In this document: positions 42,822-55,400 of the stretch, piece by piece
Position numbering within the stretch: the first letter of the stretch is position 1
How the letters are laid out: each line of letters begins with the position of its first letter
Origin: Parapristionchus giblindavisi
Taxonomy: Eukaryota; Nematoda; Chromadorea; Rhabditida; Diplogasteridae
Length of the DNA stretch: 64,000 nucleotides
NCBI GenBank assembly: GCA_943737045.1
Contig: CALSFV010000016.1
Coordinates: 62,001 to 126,000 of the forward strand
Reading direction: 5' to 3'
Position numbers and translations under genes: made by a program
The notes under the pieces: generated by a model
Told to the model about the DNA's origin: nothing
The model's input: the letters and a program-made list of their open reading frames with translations, nothing else
The model's database searches: none

Positions 42822-44090
42822 TTAGGTGAATTCATAAGTAACGCTCGTTTTTCGCTTTCCAAAAAAATTGTCACAAAAATGTTGCAAAGCATGGAGGATT
42901 CTAGAAATATTTTCCATTCGTATCGGTCACCTTCTGCCTTCTACCCGGCAGTTTGTGGATCCCTTCGTGATGAAAGGACTGGGGCAAATTCCGGAAATAG
43001 GTGCCGAGTACGGTATGGATAGTGGTTAAGTCTTTGATGCTTGGCCCTTTGAGGAAGTGATGGAGGGCCGCTAAGAGGTGATAACCATAGTCGGCAAGGC
43101 CTGGTGAGTACGGAGTGTGGGGGAGGACAGTACAGTCATATCCCGTTAGCTCAGCCTGGGTCGTTCTTTTGGTATGAGGTCGAGCGTTGTCATGTTGAAA
43201 TTAGATCCGAGTGCTCTTCCCGCGTGATTGTTCGAGGTGGAGTATTAGCTTCCGCAGCTGGAGAGCGTTGGCATGTGCCGTGACGGTCGTACCATCGGGG
43301 AGGAGTTCCCTGTACTTAGCTCCCCATGCCGAATATCAGATGCACAACATCACTTTTTGGCGGTGAAAATCGGGTTTGGGAGCATATGCTGACTGTTCGT
43401 GCTCACCGAACCACAGTCTCCTTGGCTCTTCGTAATCATAGAGCACCCACTTTTCATCACCGGTTATAACGTTGACCAGCCAAACAAGCCGGCGACGTAG
43501 GATGAGAAAAGTCTTTACCATGTTCACTCGGCGATCCTTATCGTAGTCGGATAGGACGGGGGGTAGACATCTTCCTTATTTTCACTTATTTCCGAGAGTG
43601 TGAAGGCCATTTACCACAGTGCTCTGGCTGACCCCAAGTGCTACTGCAACATCCCCGGTATCGGATACGGATCAGTCTCTACCTCTTGGAGCAAGCGCTC
43701 GAGAGCCACCTCCGGTACGCGACTGGGTTGGTCTTCATCGTCGAGGGAAAAGACTTGTTTCTCGAATTTGACGGCTCACTTTCTTACCGCTGTTACGTGA
43801 GGCACATGTGAGGGGTATACCTCTGCTAGACCATGTTGGAAGTCAGGGCGTTTCAAGCCCGAGAGGAACAGGAATAAAATAACGTTGCGAATGTGAATTC
43901 CGTCGGGGGCGAAGTTGTGCGGTTTTCTCGCCTGGAGGACACGCGGGAACTGAATCGCAAACAACCGCAGGATATTGGAGGGACATCCTATCTAGTGTAA
44001 ACAGCATGGATGCTGGCAATAACAACAGAGCAAGAACGAGGCGACTGAAGTTGGGACAAAAAAACGAGCGTTACTTATGAATTCACCTAA
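42822..44090 (-). mobile_element. Mariner transposon inside the second palindromic element
   Basis: 1269 bp. Ends TTAGGTGAATTCATAAGTAA and the exact complement ending GAATTCACCTAA, flanked by TA on both sides (42820-42821 and 44091-44092). The uninterrupted arm sequence of copy 1 confirms the insertion point and TA duplication. Length, ends and target match mariner elements. Confidence 0.95.
42960..43990 (-). pseudogene. Mariner transposase, inactivated
   Basis: Minus strand, read in pieces: GDVAVALGVSQSTVVNGLH (N-terminal helix-turn-helix, about 43600-43660), VITGDEKWVLYD (first catalytic Asp, about 43430-43465), FQHDNARPH (second Asp, about 43180) and YSPGLADYGYH, where the family's DYH third Asp is replaced by Gly. 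Several stops and at least one frameshift interrupt it, including a stop after KVMLCI and one before FQHDN. It cannot supply transposase. Confidence 0.9.
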
Positions 44091-44294
44091 TAGTTTGCTG
44101 CAAAGATTTCCGTCAAGGTATTGTAGAATAAGCAATTCTGCATCTATTTCACTTAAAACTGGGTTCTTCCCGTTAGACCATTTTGCCGAATTTTTCGCTC
44201 GAATCTCCGTCATCGATGGTTTTCACGAACAAATGCTGTATTTTCCAAACGATTGGTGCGGAATTGTGGTCTACTCAAAGTTTAGAGGTGAGAC
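44091..44294. mobile_element. Large palindromic element, copy 2, inner left arm, cut by the satellite
   Basis: Continues the arm after the mariner: AAAACTGGGTTCTTCCCG, CCGTCATCGATGGTTTTCAC and ACTCAAAGTTTAGAGGTGAGA align with 36090-36290 of copy 1. Similarity stops after GGTGAGAC and about 25 bp later the satellite starts. The loop and right arm are absent from the window. Confidence 0.9.
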
Positions 44295-44320
44295 CAGTTT
44301 CTTTCTGTTCTTTCAGTTTC

Positions 44321-47300
44321 TTTCATGGTTGTTTCTGAAAATCTATTTTGTCATGAATTATTTTGGGCCAAAATGTACACTTCGGTCAATGTAGCAGGTG
44401 TGAACGCTTATGGATCGACATGAACTGAGATCTATCTTATTCAGAATTTGTTGCTCTTTCTAATGATATATAACAACATGGGTGTTTCTGAAAATCTATC
44501 TTGTCATGAATAATTTTGAGCCAAAATGTACACTTCGGTCAATGTAGCAGGTGTGAACGCTTATGGATCGACGTGAACTGAGATCTATCTTATTCAGAAT
44601 TTGTTGCTCTTTCAAATGATATATAACAACATGGGTGTTGCTGAAAATCTATCTTGTCATGAATAATTTTGAGCCAAAATGTACACTTCGGTCAATGTAG
44701 CAGGTGTGAACGCTTATGGATCGACGTGAACTGAGATCTATCTTATTCAGAATTTTGTTGCTCTTTCCACTGATATATAACAACATGGGTGTTTCTGAAA
44801 ATCTATCTTGTCATGAATAATTTTGAGCCAAAATGTACACTTCGGTCAATGTAGCAGGTGTGAACGCTTATGGATCGACGTGAACTGAGATCTATCTTAT
44901 TCAGAATTTTGTTGCTCTTTCCACTGATATATAACAACATGGGTGTTTCTGAAAATCTATCTTGTCATGAATAATTTTGAGCCAAAATGTACACTTCGGT
45001 CAATGTAGCAGGTGTGAACGCTTATAGATCGACGTGAACTGAGATCTATCTTATTCAGAATTTTTTGCTCTTTCAAATGATATATTACAACATGGGTGTT
45101 TCTGAAAATCTATCTTGTCATGAATTTAAAAAAAAAATCTATCCTGTCATGAATTATTTTGAACCAATATGTACACTTCGGTCAATGTAGCAGGTGTGAA
45201 CGCTTATGGATCGACGTGAACTGAGATCTATCTTATTCAGAATTTTTTTGCTCTTTCAAATGATATATAACAACATGGGTGTTGCTGAAAATCTATCTTG
45301 TCATGAATTATTTTGAGCCAAAATGTACACTTCGGTCAATGTAGCAGGTGTGAATGCTTATGGATCGACGTGAACTGAGATCTATCTTATTCAGAATTTT
45401 TTGTTCTTTCAAATGATATATAACAACATGGGTGTTTCTGAAAATCTATCTTGTCATGAATTATTTTGAGCCAAAATGTACACTTCGGTCAATGTAGCAG
45501 GTGTGAATGCTTATGGATCGACGTGAACTGAGATCTATCTTATTCAGAATTTTTTGTTCTTTCAAATGATATATAACAACATGGGTGTTTCTGAAAATCT
45601 ATCTTGTCATGAATAATTTTGTGCCAAAATGTACACTTCGGTCAATGTAGCAGGTGTGAACGCTTATGGATCGACGTGAACTGAGATCTATCTTATTCAG
45701 AATTTTTTTGCTCTTTCAAATGATATATAACAACATGGGTGTTGCTGAAAATCTATCTTGTCATGAATATTTTTGAGCCAAAATGTACACTTCGGTCAAT
45801 GTAGCAGGTGTGAACGCTTATGGATCGACGTGAACTGAGATCTATCTTATTCAGAATTTTGTTGCTCTTTCCACTGATATATAACAACATGGGTGTTTCT
45901 GAAAATCTATCTTGTCATGAATAATTTTGAGCCAAAATGTACACTTCGGTCAATGTAGCAGGTGTGAACGCTTATGGATCGACGTGAACTGAGATCTATC
46001 TTATTCAGAATTTTGTTGCTCTTTCCACTGATATATAACAACATGGGTGTTTCTGAAAATCTATCTTGTCATGAATAATTTTGAGCCAAAATGTACACTT
46101 CGGTCAATGTAGCAGGTGTGAACGCTTATAGATCGACGTGAACTGAGATCTATCTTATTCAGAATTTTTTGCTCTTTCAAATGATATATTACAACATGGG
46201 TGTTTCTGAAAATCTATCTTGTCATGAATTTAAAAAAAAAATCTATCCTGTCATGAATTATTTTGAACCAATATGTACACTTCGGTCAATGTAGCAGGTG
46301 TGAACGCTTATGGATCGACATGAACTGAGATCTATCTTATTCAGAATTTTTTTGCTCTTTCAAATGATATATAACAACATGGGTGTTGCTGAAAATCTAT
46401 CTTGTCATGAATTATTTTGAGCCAAAATGTACACTTCGGTCAATGTAGCAGGTGTGAATGCTTATGGATCGACGTGAACTGAGATCTATCTTATTCAGAA
46501 TTTTTTGTTCTTTCAAATGATATATAACAACATGGGTGTTTCTGAAAATCTATCTTGTCATGAATTATTTTGAGCCAAAATGTACACTTCGGTCAATGTA
46601 GCAGGTGTGAATGCTTATGGATCGACGTGAACTGAGATCTATCTTATTCAGAATTTTTTGTTCTTTCAAATGATATATAACAACATGGGTGTTGCTGAAA
46701 ATCTATCTTGTCATGAATAATTTTGAGCCAAAATGTACACTTCGGTCAATGTAGCAGGTGTGAACGCTTATGGATCGACGTGAACTGAGATCTATCTTAT
46801 TCAGAATTTTTTTGCTCTTTCAAATGATATATAACAACATGGGTGTTGCTGAAAATCTATCTTGTCCTGAATTATTTTGAGCCAAAATGTACACTTCGGT
46901 CAATGTAGCAGGTGTGAAAGCTTATCGATCGACGTGAACTGAGATCTATCTTATTCAGAATTTTTTGCTCGTTCAAATGATATATAACAACATGGGTGTT
47001 GCTGAAAATCTATCTTGTCATGAATTATTTTGAGCCAAAATGTACACTTCTGTCAATGTAGCAGGTGTGAAAGCTTATGGATCGACGTGAACTGAGATCT
47101 ATCTTATTCAGAATTTTTTGCTCGTTCAAATGATATATAACAACATGGGTGTTGCTGAAAATCTATCTTGTCATGAATTATTTTGAGCCAAAATGTACAC
47201 TTCTGTCAATGTAGCAGGTGTGAACGCTTATGGATCGACGTGAACTGAGATCTATCTTATTCAGAATTTTGTTGCTCTTTCAAATGATATATAACAACAT

Positions 47301-48672
47301 GGGTGTTGCTGAAAATCTATCTTGTCATGAATTATTTTGGGCCAAAGTGTACACTTCGGTCAATGTAGCAGGTGGGAAAGCTCATGGATCGACATGAACT
47401 GAGATCTATCTTATTCAGAATTTTTTTGCTCTTTCAAATGATATATAACAACATGGGTGTTGCTGAAAATCTATCTTGTCATGAATAATTTTGAGCCAAA
47501 ATGTACACTTCGGTCAATGTAGCAGGTGTGAACGCTTATGGATCGACGTGAACTGAGATCTATCTTATTCAGAATTTTTTGCTCTTTCAAATGATATATA
47601 ACAACATGGGTGTTGCTGAAAATCTATCTTGTCGTGAATTATTTTGGGCTAAAATGTATACTTCGGTCAATGTAGCAGGTGTGAAAGCTCATGGATCGAC
47701 ATGAACTGAGATCTATCTTATTCAGAATTTTTTGCTCTTTCAAATGATATATAACAACATGGGTGTTGCTGAAAATCTATCTTGTCATGAATTATTTTGG
47801 GCCAAAATGTACACTTCGGTCAATGTAGCAGGTGTGAAAGCTCATGGATCGACATGAACTGAGATCTATCTTATTCAGAAATGTTTACTCTTTCAAATGA
47901 TATATAACAACATGGGTGTTGCTGAAAATCTATCTTGTCATGAATTATTTTGGGCCAAAGTGTACACTTCGGTCAATGTAGCAGGTGGGAAAGCTCATGG
48001 ATCGACATGAACTGAGATCTATCTTATTCAGAAATGTTTACTCTTTCAAATGATATATAACAACATGGGTGTTGCTGAAAATCTATCTTGTCATGAATTA
48101 TTTTGGGCCAAAGTGTACACTTCGGTCAATGTAGCAGGTGGGAAAGCTCATGGATCGACATGAACTGAGATCTATCTTATTCAGAAATGTTTGCCCTTTC
48201 AAATGATATATAACAACATGGGTGTTGCTGAAAATCTATCTTGTCATGAATTATTTTGGGCCAAAGTGTACACTTCGGTCAATGTAGCAGGTGTGAAAGC
48301 TCATGGATCGACATGAACTGAGATCTATCTTATTCAGAAATGTTTACTCTTTCAAATGATATATAACAACATGGGTGTTGCTGAAAATCTATCTTGTCAT
48401 GAATTATTTTGGGCCAAAATGTACACTTCGGTCAATGTAGCAGGTGTGAAAGCTCATGGATCGACATGAACTGAGATCTGTCTTATTCAGAAATGTTTAC
48501 TCTTTCAAATGATATATAACAACATGGGTGTTGCTGAAAATCTATCTTGTCATGAATTATTTTGGGCCAAAGTGTACACTTCGGTCAATGTAGCAGGTGG
48601 GAAAGCTCATGGATCGACATGAACTGAGATCTATCTTATTCAGAATTTTTTTGCTCTTTCAAATGATATATA
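44321..48672. repeat. 153-bp satellite array, divergent left part
   Basis: About 28 tandem monomers, mostly 153 bp, each with TATATAACAACATGGGTG, ACTTCGGTCAATGTAGCAGG and GGATCGAC. Monomers here often carry GAACGCTTATGGATCGACG instead of GAAAGCTCATGGATCGACA and vary in sequence and length. A block with a TTTAAAAAAAAAATCTATCC insertion of about 33 bp occurs twice, 1104 bp apart (45125 and 46229). From about 47300 monomers turn into the right-hand type. Confidence 0.98.
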
Positions 48673-49472
48673 GGGTGATGTAAACAATAAATTGTGGCAA
48701 ACTTGTGCTTTTTGCAGGTGCGTGACAAGGATTGACAACTTTATCGCACCCAATTGCAGTCAGACATCAAATTTAATACAGATTGTTGTCAATGTGTCTA
48801 ATAAATATTTGTGGTTGCAATTATTGAATGAACTGTTGACAGACAAGAAAATGAGGATGATACAAGTCATGACCAGAGAAATGTGCTTCTTTCTAGTCAG
48901 ACAACAAAAAATCTTCTTTTTGATGTCAATCGATTCTTGCCTTCTCATTGACATCAAAACGAATATTTTTTGTTGTCTGAATAGAAAGAAGCACATTTCT
49001 CTAGTCATTCCATTTTTTGGTGCATTTTCACATCCTCATAATAATGAGACGATAGTTCATTAGTCAAAGCGGCGCACCTCAGACAGGTTTGGTGACATGG
49101 TGGAGAGTGTGACAGAGAGAATCATTTGATGCCATCTCGCACGCACACTCTCTCTAATGCAGCCCACCAAACCCGCCTGGCATCCGCCTCGCCCTCTTTA
49201 TAAGTTGGAAAACGTGATTAGCCATTCATTGTTGCCTCGCTATTACAGAGGCTAAACTAATGTTTTCTGTCATGTATCATCCTCAGTTTTCTTGTCTGTC
49301 TACAAAATAGTCACTATCTGTTGCCATATTTATTTATTTCATACATTGACTACAATCGTTTTACTTTTTGAAGTCTGACAACAAAGTTCTCCGATAAAGT
49401 TGTCAATCGTTTGCCGTTGTCACACACCAGCAAAAAGCACAAGTTTGCCAAAATTTATTGTTTACATCACCC
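48673..49472. mobile_element. 800-bp TIR transposon inserted in the satellite
   Basis: Ends GGGTGATGTAAACAATAAAT and its complement ending TTTACATCACCC; the inverted ends share about 50 bp (through TTGTGCTTTTTGC) and a further GATTGACAACTTTATCG pair. TATATA flanks both sides while the intact monomer has it once, so a 2-6 bp target duplication fits. Internally 48887-49000 is another inverted repeat (GTGCTTCTTTCTAGTCAGAC and complement). No transposase; non-autonomous. Confidence 0.88.
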
Positions 49473-52400
49473 TATATAACAACATGGGTGTTGCTGAAAA
49501 TCTATCTTGTCATGAATTATTTTGGGCCAAAATGTACACTTCGGTCAATGTAGCAGGTGTGAAAGCTCATGGATCGACATGAACTGAGATCTATCTTATC
49601 GAGATTTTTTTGCTCTTTCAAATGATATATAACAACATGGGTGTTGCTGAAAATCTATCTTGTCATGAATTATTTTGGGCCAAAATGTACACTTCGGTCA
49701 ATGTAGCAGGTGTGAAAGCTCATGGATCGACATGAACTGAGATCTATCTTATCGAGATTTTTTTGCTCTTTCAAATGATATATAACAACATGGGTGTTGC
49801 TGAAAATCTATCTTGTCATGAATTATTTTGGGCCAAAATGTACACTTCGGTCAATGTAGCAGGTGTGAAAGCTCATGGATCGACATGAACTGAGATCTAT
49901 CTTATTGAGATTTTTTTGCTCTTTCAAATGATATATAACAACATGGGTGTTGCTGAAAATCTATCTTGTCATGAATTATTTTGGGCCAAAATGTACACTT
50001 CGGTCAATGTAGCAGGTGTGAAAGCTCATGGATCGACATGAACTGAGATCTATCTTATTGAGATTTTTTTGCTCTTTCAAATGATATATAACAACATGGG
50101 TGTTGCTGAAAATCTATCTTGTCATGAATTATTTTGGGCCAAAATGTACACTTCGGTCAATGTAGCAGGTGTGAAAGCTCATGGATCGACATGAACTGAG
50201 ATCTATCTTATTGAGATTTTTTTGCTCTTTCAAATGATATATAACAACATGGGTGTTGCTGAAAATCTATCTTGTCATGAATTATTTTGGGCCAAAATGT
50301 ACACTTCGGTCAATGTAGCAGGTGTGAAAGCTCATGGATCGACATGAACTGAGATCTATCTTATTGAGATTTTTTTGTTCTTTCAAATGATATATAACAA
50401 CATGGGTGTTGCTGAAAATCTATCTTGTCATGAATTATTTTGGGCCAAAATGTACACTTCGGTCAATGTAGCAGGTGTGAAAGCTCATGGATCGACATGA
50501 ACTGAGATCTATCTTATTCAGAATTTTTTGCTTTTTCAAATGATATATAACAACATGGGTGTTGCTGAAAATCTATCTTGTCATGAATTATTTTGGGCCA
50601 AAATGTACACTTCGGTCAATGTAGCAGGTGTGAAAGCTCATGGATCGACATGAACTGAGATCTATCTTATTCAGAATTTTTTGCTTTTTCAAATGATATA
50701 TAACAACATGGGTGTTGCTGAAAATCTATCTTGTCATGAATTATTTTGGGCCAAAATGTACACTTCGGTCAATGTAGCAGGTGTGAAAGCTCATGGATCG
50801 ACATGAACTGAGATCTATCTTATTCAGAATTTTTTGCTTTTTCAAATGATATATAACAACATGGGTGTTGCTGAAAATCTATCTTGTCATGAATTATTTT
50901 GGGCCAAAATGTACACTTCGGTCAATGTAGCAGGTGTGAAAGCTCATGGATCGACATGAACTGAGATCTATCTTATTCAGAATTTTTTGCTTTTTCAAAT
51001 GATATATAACAACATGGGTGTTGCTGAAAATCTATCTTGTCATGAATTATTTTGGGCCAAAATGTACACTTCGGTCAATGTAGCAGGTGTGAAAGCTCAT
51101 GGATCGACATGAACTGAGATCTATCTTATTGAGATTTTTTTGCTCTTTCAAATGATATATAACAACATGGGTGTTGCTGAAAATCTATCTTGTCATGAAT
51201 TATTTTGGGCCAAAATGTACACTTCGGTCAATGTAGCAGGTGTGAAAGCTCATGGATCGACATGAACTGAGATCTATCTTATTGAGATTTTTTTGTTCTT
51301 TCAAATGATATATAACAACATGGGTGTTGCTGAAAATCTATCTTGTCATGAATTATTTTGGGCCAAAATGTACACTTCGGTCAATGTAGCAGGTGTGAAA
51401 GCTCATGGATCGACATGAACTGAGATCTATCTTATTCAGAATTTTTTGCTTTTTCAAATGATATATAACAACATGGGTGTTGCTGAAAATCTATCTTGTC
51501 ATGAATTATTTTGGGCCAAAATGTACACTTCGGTCAATGTAGCAGGTGTGAAAGCTCATGGATCGACATGAACTGAGATCTATCTTATTGAGATTTTTTT
51601 GCTCTTTCAAATGATATATAACAACATGGGTGTTGCTGAAAATCTATCTTGTCATGAATTATTTTGGGCCAAAATGTACACTTCGGTCAATGTAGCAGGT
51701 GTGAAAGCTCATGGATCGACATGAACTGAGATCTATCTTATTGAGATTTTTTTGCTCTTTCAAATGATATATAACAACATGGGTGGTGCTGAAAATCTAT
51801 CTTGTCATGAATTATTTTGGGCCAAAATGTACACTTCGGTCAATGTAGCAGGTGTGAAAGCTCATGGATCGACATGAACTGAGATCTATCTTATTGAGAT
51901 TTTTTTGCTCTTTCAAATGATATATAACAACATGGGTGTTGCTGAAAATCTATCTTGTCATGAATTATTTTGGGCCAAAATGTACACTTCGGTCAATGTA
52001 GCAGGTGTGAAAGCTCATGGATCGACATGAACTGAGATCTATCTTATTGAGATTTTTTTGCTCTTTCAAATGATAAATAACAACATGGGTGTTGCTGAAA
52101 ATCTATCTTGTCATGAATTATTTTGGGCCAAAATGTACACTTCGGTCAATGTAGCAGGTGTGAAAGCTCATGGATCGACATGAACTGAGATCTATCTTAT
52201 TGAGATTTTTTTGCTCTTTCAAATGATATATAACAACATGGGTGTTGCTGAAAATCAATCTTGTCATGAATTATTTTGGGCCAAAATGTACACTTCGGTC
52301 AATGTAGCAGGTGTGAAAGCTCATGGATCGACATGAACTGAGATCTATCTTATTGAGATTTTTTTGCTCTTTCAAATGATATATAACAACATGGGTGTTG

Positions 52401-55400
52401 CTGAAAATCTATCTTGTCATGAATTATTTTGGGCCAAAATGTACACTTCGGTCAATGTAGCAGGTGTGAAAGCTCATGGATCGACATGAACTGAGATCTA
52501 TCTTATTGAGATTTTTTTGCTCTTTCAAATGATATATAACAACATGGGTGTTGCTGAAAATCTATCTTGTCATGAATTATTTTGGGCCAAAATGTACACT
52601 TCGGTCAATGTAGCAGGTGTGAAAGCTCATGGATCGACATGAACTGAGATCTATCTTATTGAGATTTTTTTGCTCTTTCAAATGATATATAACAACATGG
52701 GTGTTGCTGAAAATCAATCTTGTCATGAATTATTTTGGGCCAAAATGTACACTTCGGTCAATGTAGCAGGTGTGAAAGCTCATGGATCGACATGAACTGA
52801 GATCTATCTTATTGAGATTTTTTTGCTCTTTCAAATGATATATAACAACATGGGTGTTGCTGAAAATCTATCTTGTCATGAATTATTTTGGGCCAAAATG
52901 TACACTTCGGTCAATGTAGCAGGTGTGAAAGCTCATGGATCGACATGAACTGAGATCTATCTTATTGAGATTTTTTTGCTCTTTCAAATGATATATAACA
53001 ACATGGGTGTTGCTGAAAATCTATCTTGTCATGAATTATTTTGGGCCAAAATGTACACTTCGGTCAATGTAGCAGGTGTGAAAGCTCATGGATCGACATG
53101 AACTGAGATCTATCTTATTGAGATTTTTTTGCTCTTTCAAATGATATATAACAACATGGGTGTTGCTGAAAATCTATCTTGTCATGAATTATTTTGGGCC
53201 AAAATGTACACTTCGGTCAATGTAGCAGGTGTGAAAGCTCATGGATCGACATGAACTGAGATCTATCTTATTGAGATTTTTTTGTTCTTTCAAATGATAT
53301 ATAACAACATGGGTGTTGCTGAAAATCTATCTTGTCATGAATTATTTTGGGCCAAAATGTACACTTCGGTCAATGTAGCAGGTGTGAAAGCTCATGGATC
53401 GACATGAACTGAGATCTATCTTATTCAGAATTTTTTGCTTTTTCAAATGATATATAACAACATGGGTGTTGCTGAAAATCTATCTTGTCATGAATTATTT
53501 TGGGCCAAAATGTACACTTCGGTCAATGTAGCAGGTGTGAAAGCTCATGGATCGACATGAACTGAGATCTATCTTATTCAGAATTTTTTGCTTTTTCAAA
53601 TGATATATAACAACATGGGTGTTGCTGAAAATCTATCTTGTCATGAATTATTTTGGGCCAAAATGTACACTTCGGTCAATGTAGCAGGTGTGAAAGCTCA
53701 TGGATCGACATGAACTGAGATCTATCTTATTCAGAATTTTTTGCTTTTTCAAATGATATATAACAACATGGGTGTTGCTGAAAATCTATCTTGTCATGAA
53801 TTATTTTGGGCCAAAATGTACACTTCGGTCAATGTAGCAGGTGTGAAAGCTCATGGATCGACATGAACTGAGATCTATCTTATTCAGAATTTTTTGCTTT
53901 TTCAAATGATATATAACAACATGGGTGTTGCTGAAAATCTATCTTGTCATGAATTATTTTGGGCCAAAATGTACACTTCGGTCAATGTAGCAGGTGTGAA
54001 AGCTCATGGATCGACATGAACTGAGATCTATCTTATTGAGATTTTTTTGCTCTTTCAAATGATATATAACAACATGGGTGTTGCTGAAAATCTATCTTGT
54101 CATGAATTATTTTGGGCCAAAATGTACACTTCGGTCAATGTAGCAGGTGTGAAAGCTCATGGATCGACATGAACTGAGATCTATCTTATTGAGATTTTTT
54201 TGTTCTTTCAAATGATATATAACAACATGGGTGTTGCTGAAAATCTATCTTGTCATGAATTATTTTGGGCCAAAATGTACACTTCGGTCAATGTAGCAGG
54301 TGTGAAAGCTCATGGATCGACATGAACTGAGATCTATCTTATTCAGAATTTTTTGCTTTTTCAAATGATATATAACAACATGGGTGTTGCTGAAAATCTA
54401 TCTTGTCATGAATTATTTTGGGCCAAAATGTACACTTCGGTCAATGTAGCAGGTGTGAAAGCTCATGGATCGACATGAACTGAGATCTATCTTATTGAGA
54501 TTTTTTTGCTCTTTCAAATGATATATAACAACATGGGTGTTGCTGAAAATCTATCTTGTCATGAATTATTTTGGGCCAAAATGTACACTTCGGTCAATGT
54601 AGCAGGTGTGAAAGCTCATGGATCGACATGAACTGAGATCTATCTTATTGAGATTTTTTTGCTCTTTCAAATGATATATAACAACATGGGTGGTGCTGAA
54701 AATCTATCTTGTCATGAATTATTTTGGGCCAAAATGTACACTTCGGTCAATGTAGCAGGTGTGAAAGCTCATGGATCGACATGAACTGAGATCTATCTTA
54801 TTGAGATTTTTTTGCTCTTTCAAATGATATATAACAACATGGGTGTTGCTGAAAATCTATCTTGTCATGAATTATTTTGGGCCAAAATGTACACTTCGGT
54901 CAATGTAGCAGGTGTGAAAGCTCATGGATCGACATGAACTGAGATCTATCTTATTGAGATTTTTTTGCTCTTTCAAATGATAAATAACAACATGGGTGTT
55001 GCTGAAAATCTATCTTGTCATGAATTATTTTGGGCCAAAATGTACACTTCGGTCAATGTAGCAGGTGTGAAAGCTCATGGATCGACATGAACTGAGATCT
55101 ATCTTATTGAGATTTTTTTGCTCTTTCAAATGATATATAACAACATGGGTGTTGCTGAAAATCAATCTTGTCATGAATTATTTTGGGCCAAAATGTACAC
55201 TTCGGTCAATGTAGCAGGTGTGAAAGCTCATGGATCGACATGAACTGAGATCTATCTTATTGAGATTTTTTTGCTCTTTCAAATGATATATAACAACATG
55301 GGTGTTGCTGAAAATCTATCTTGTCATGAATTATTTTGGGCCAAAATGTACACTTCGGTCAATGTAGCAGGTGTGAAAGCTCATGGATCGACATGAACTG

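Noticed and set aside
48692..49063. 123-codon open frame as transposase of the 800-bp element
   Set aside because: It lies mostly in the terminal and internal inverted repeats and shows no transposase motif.
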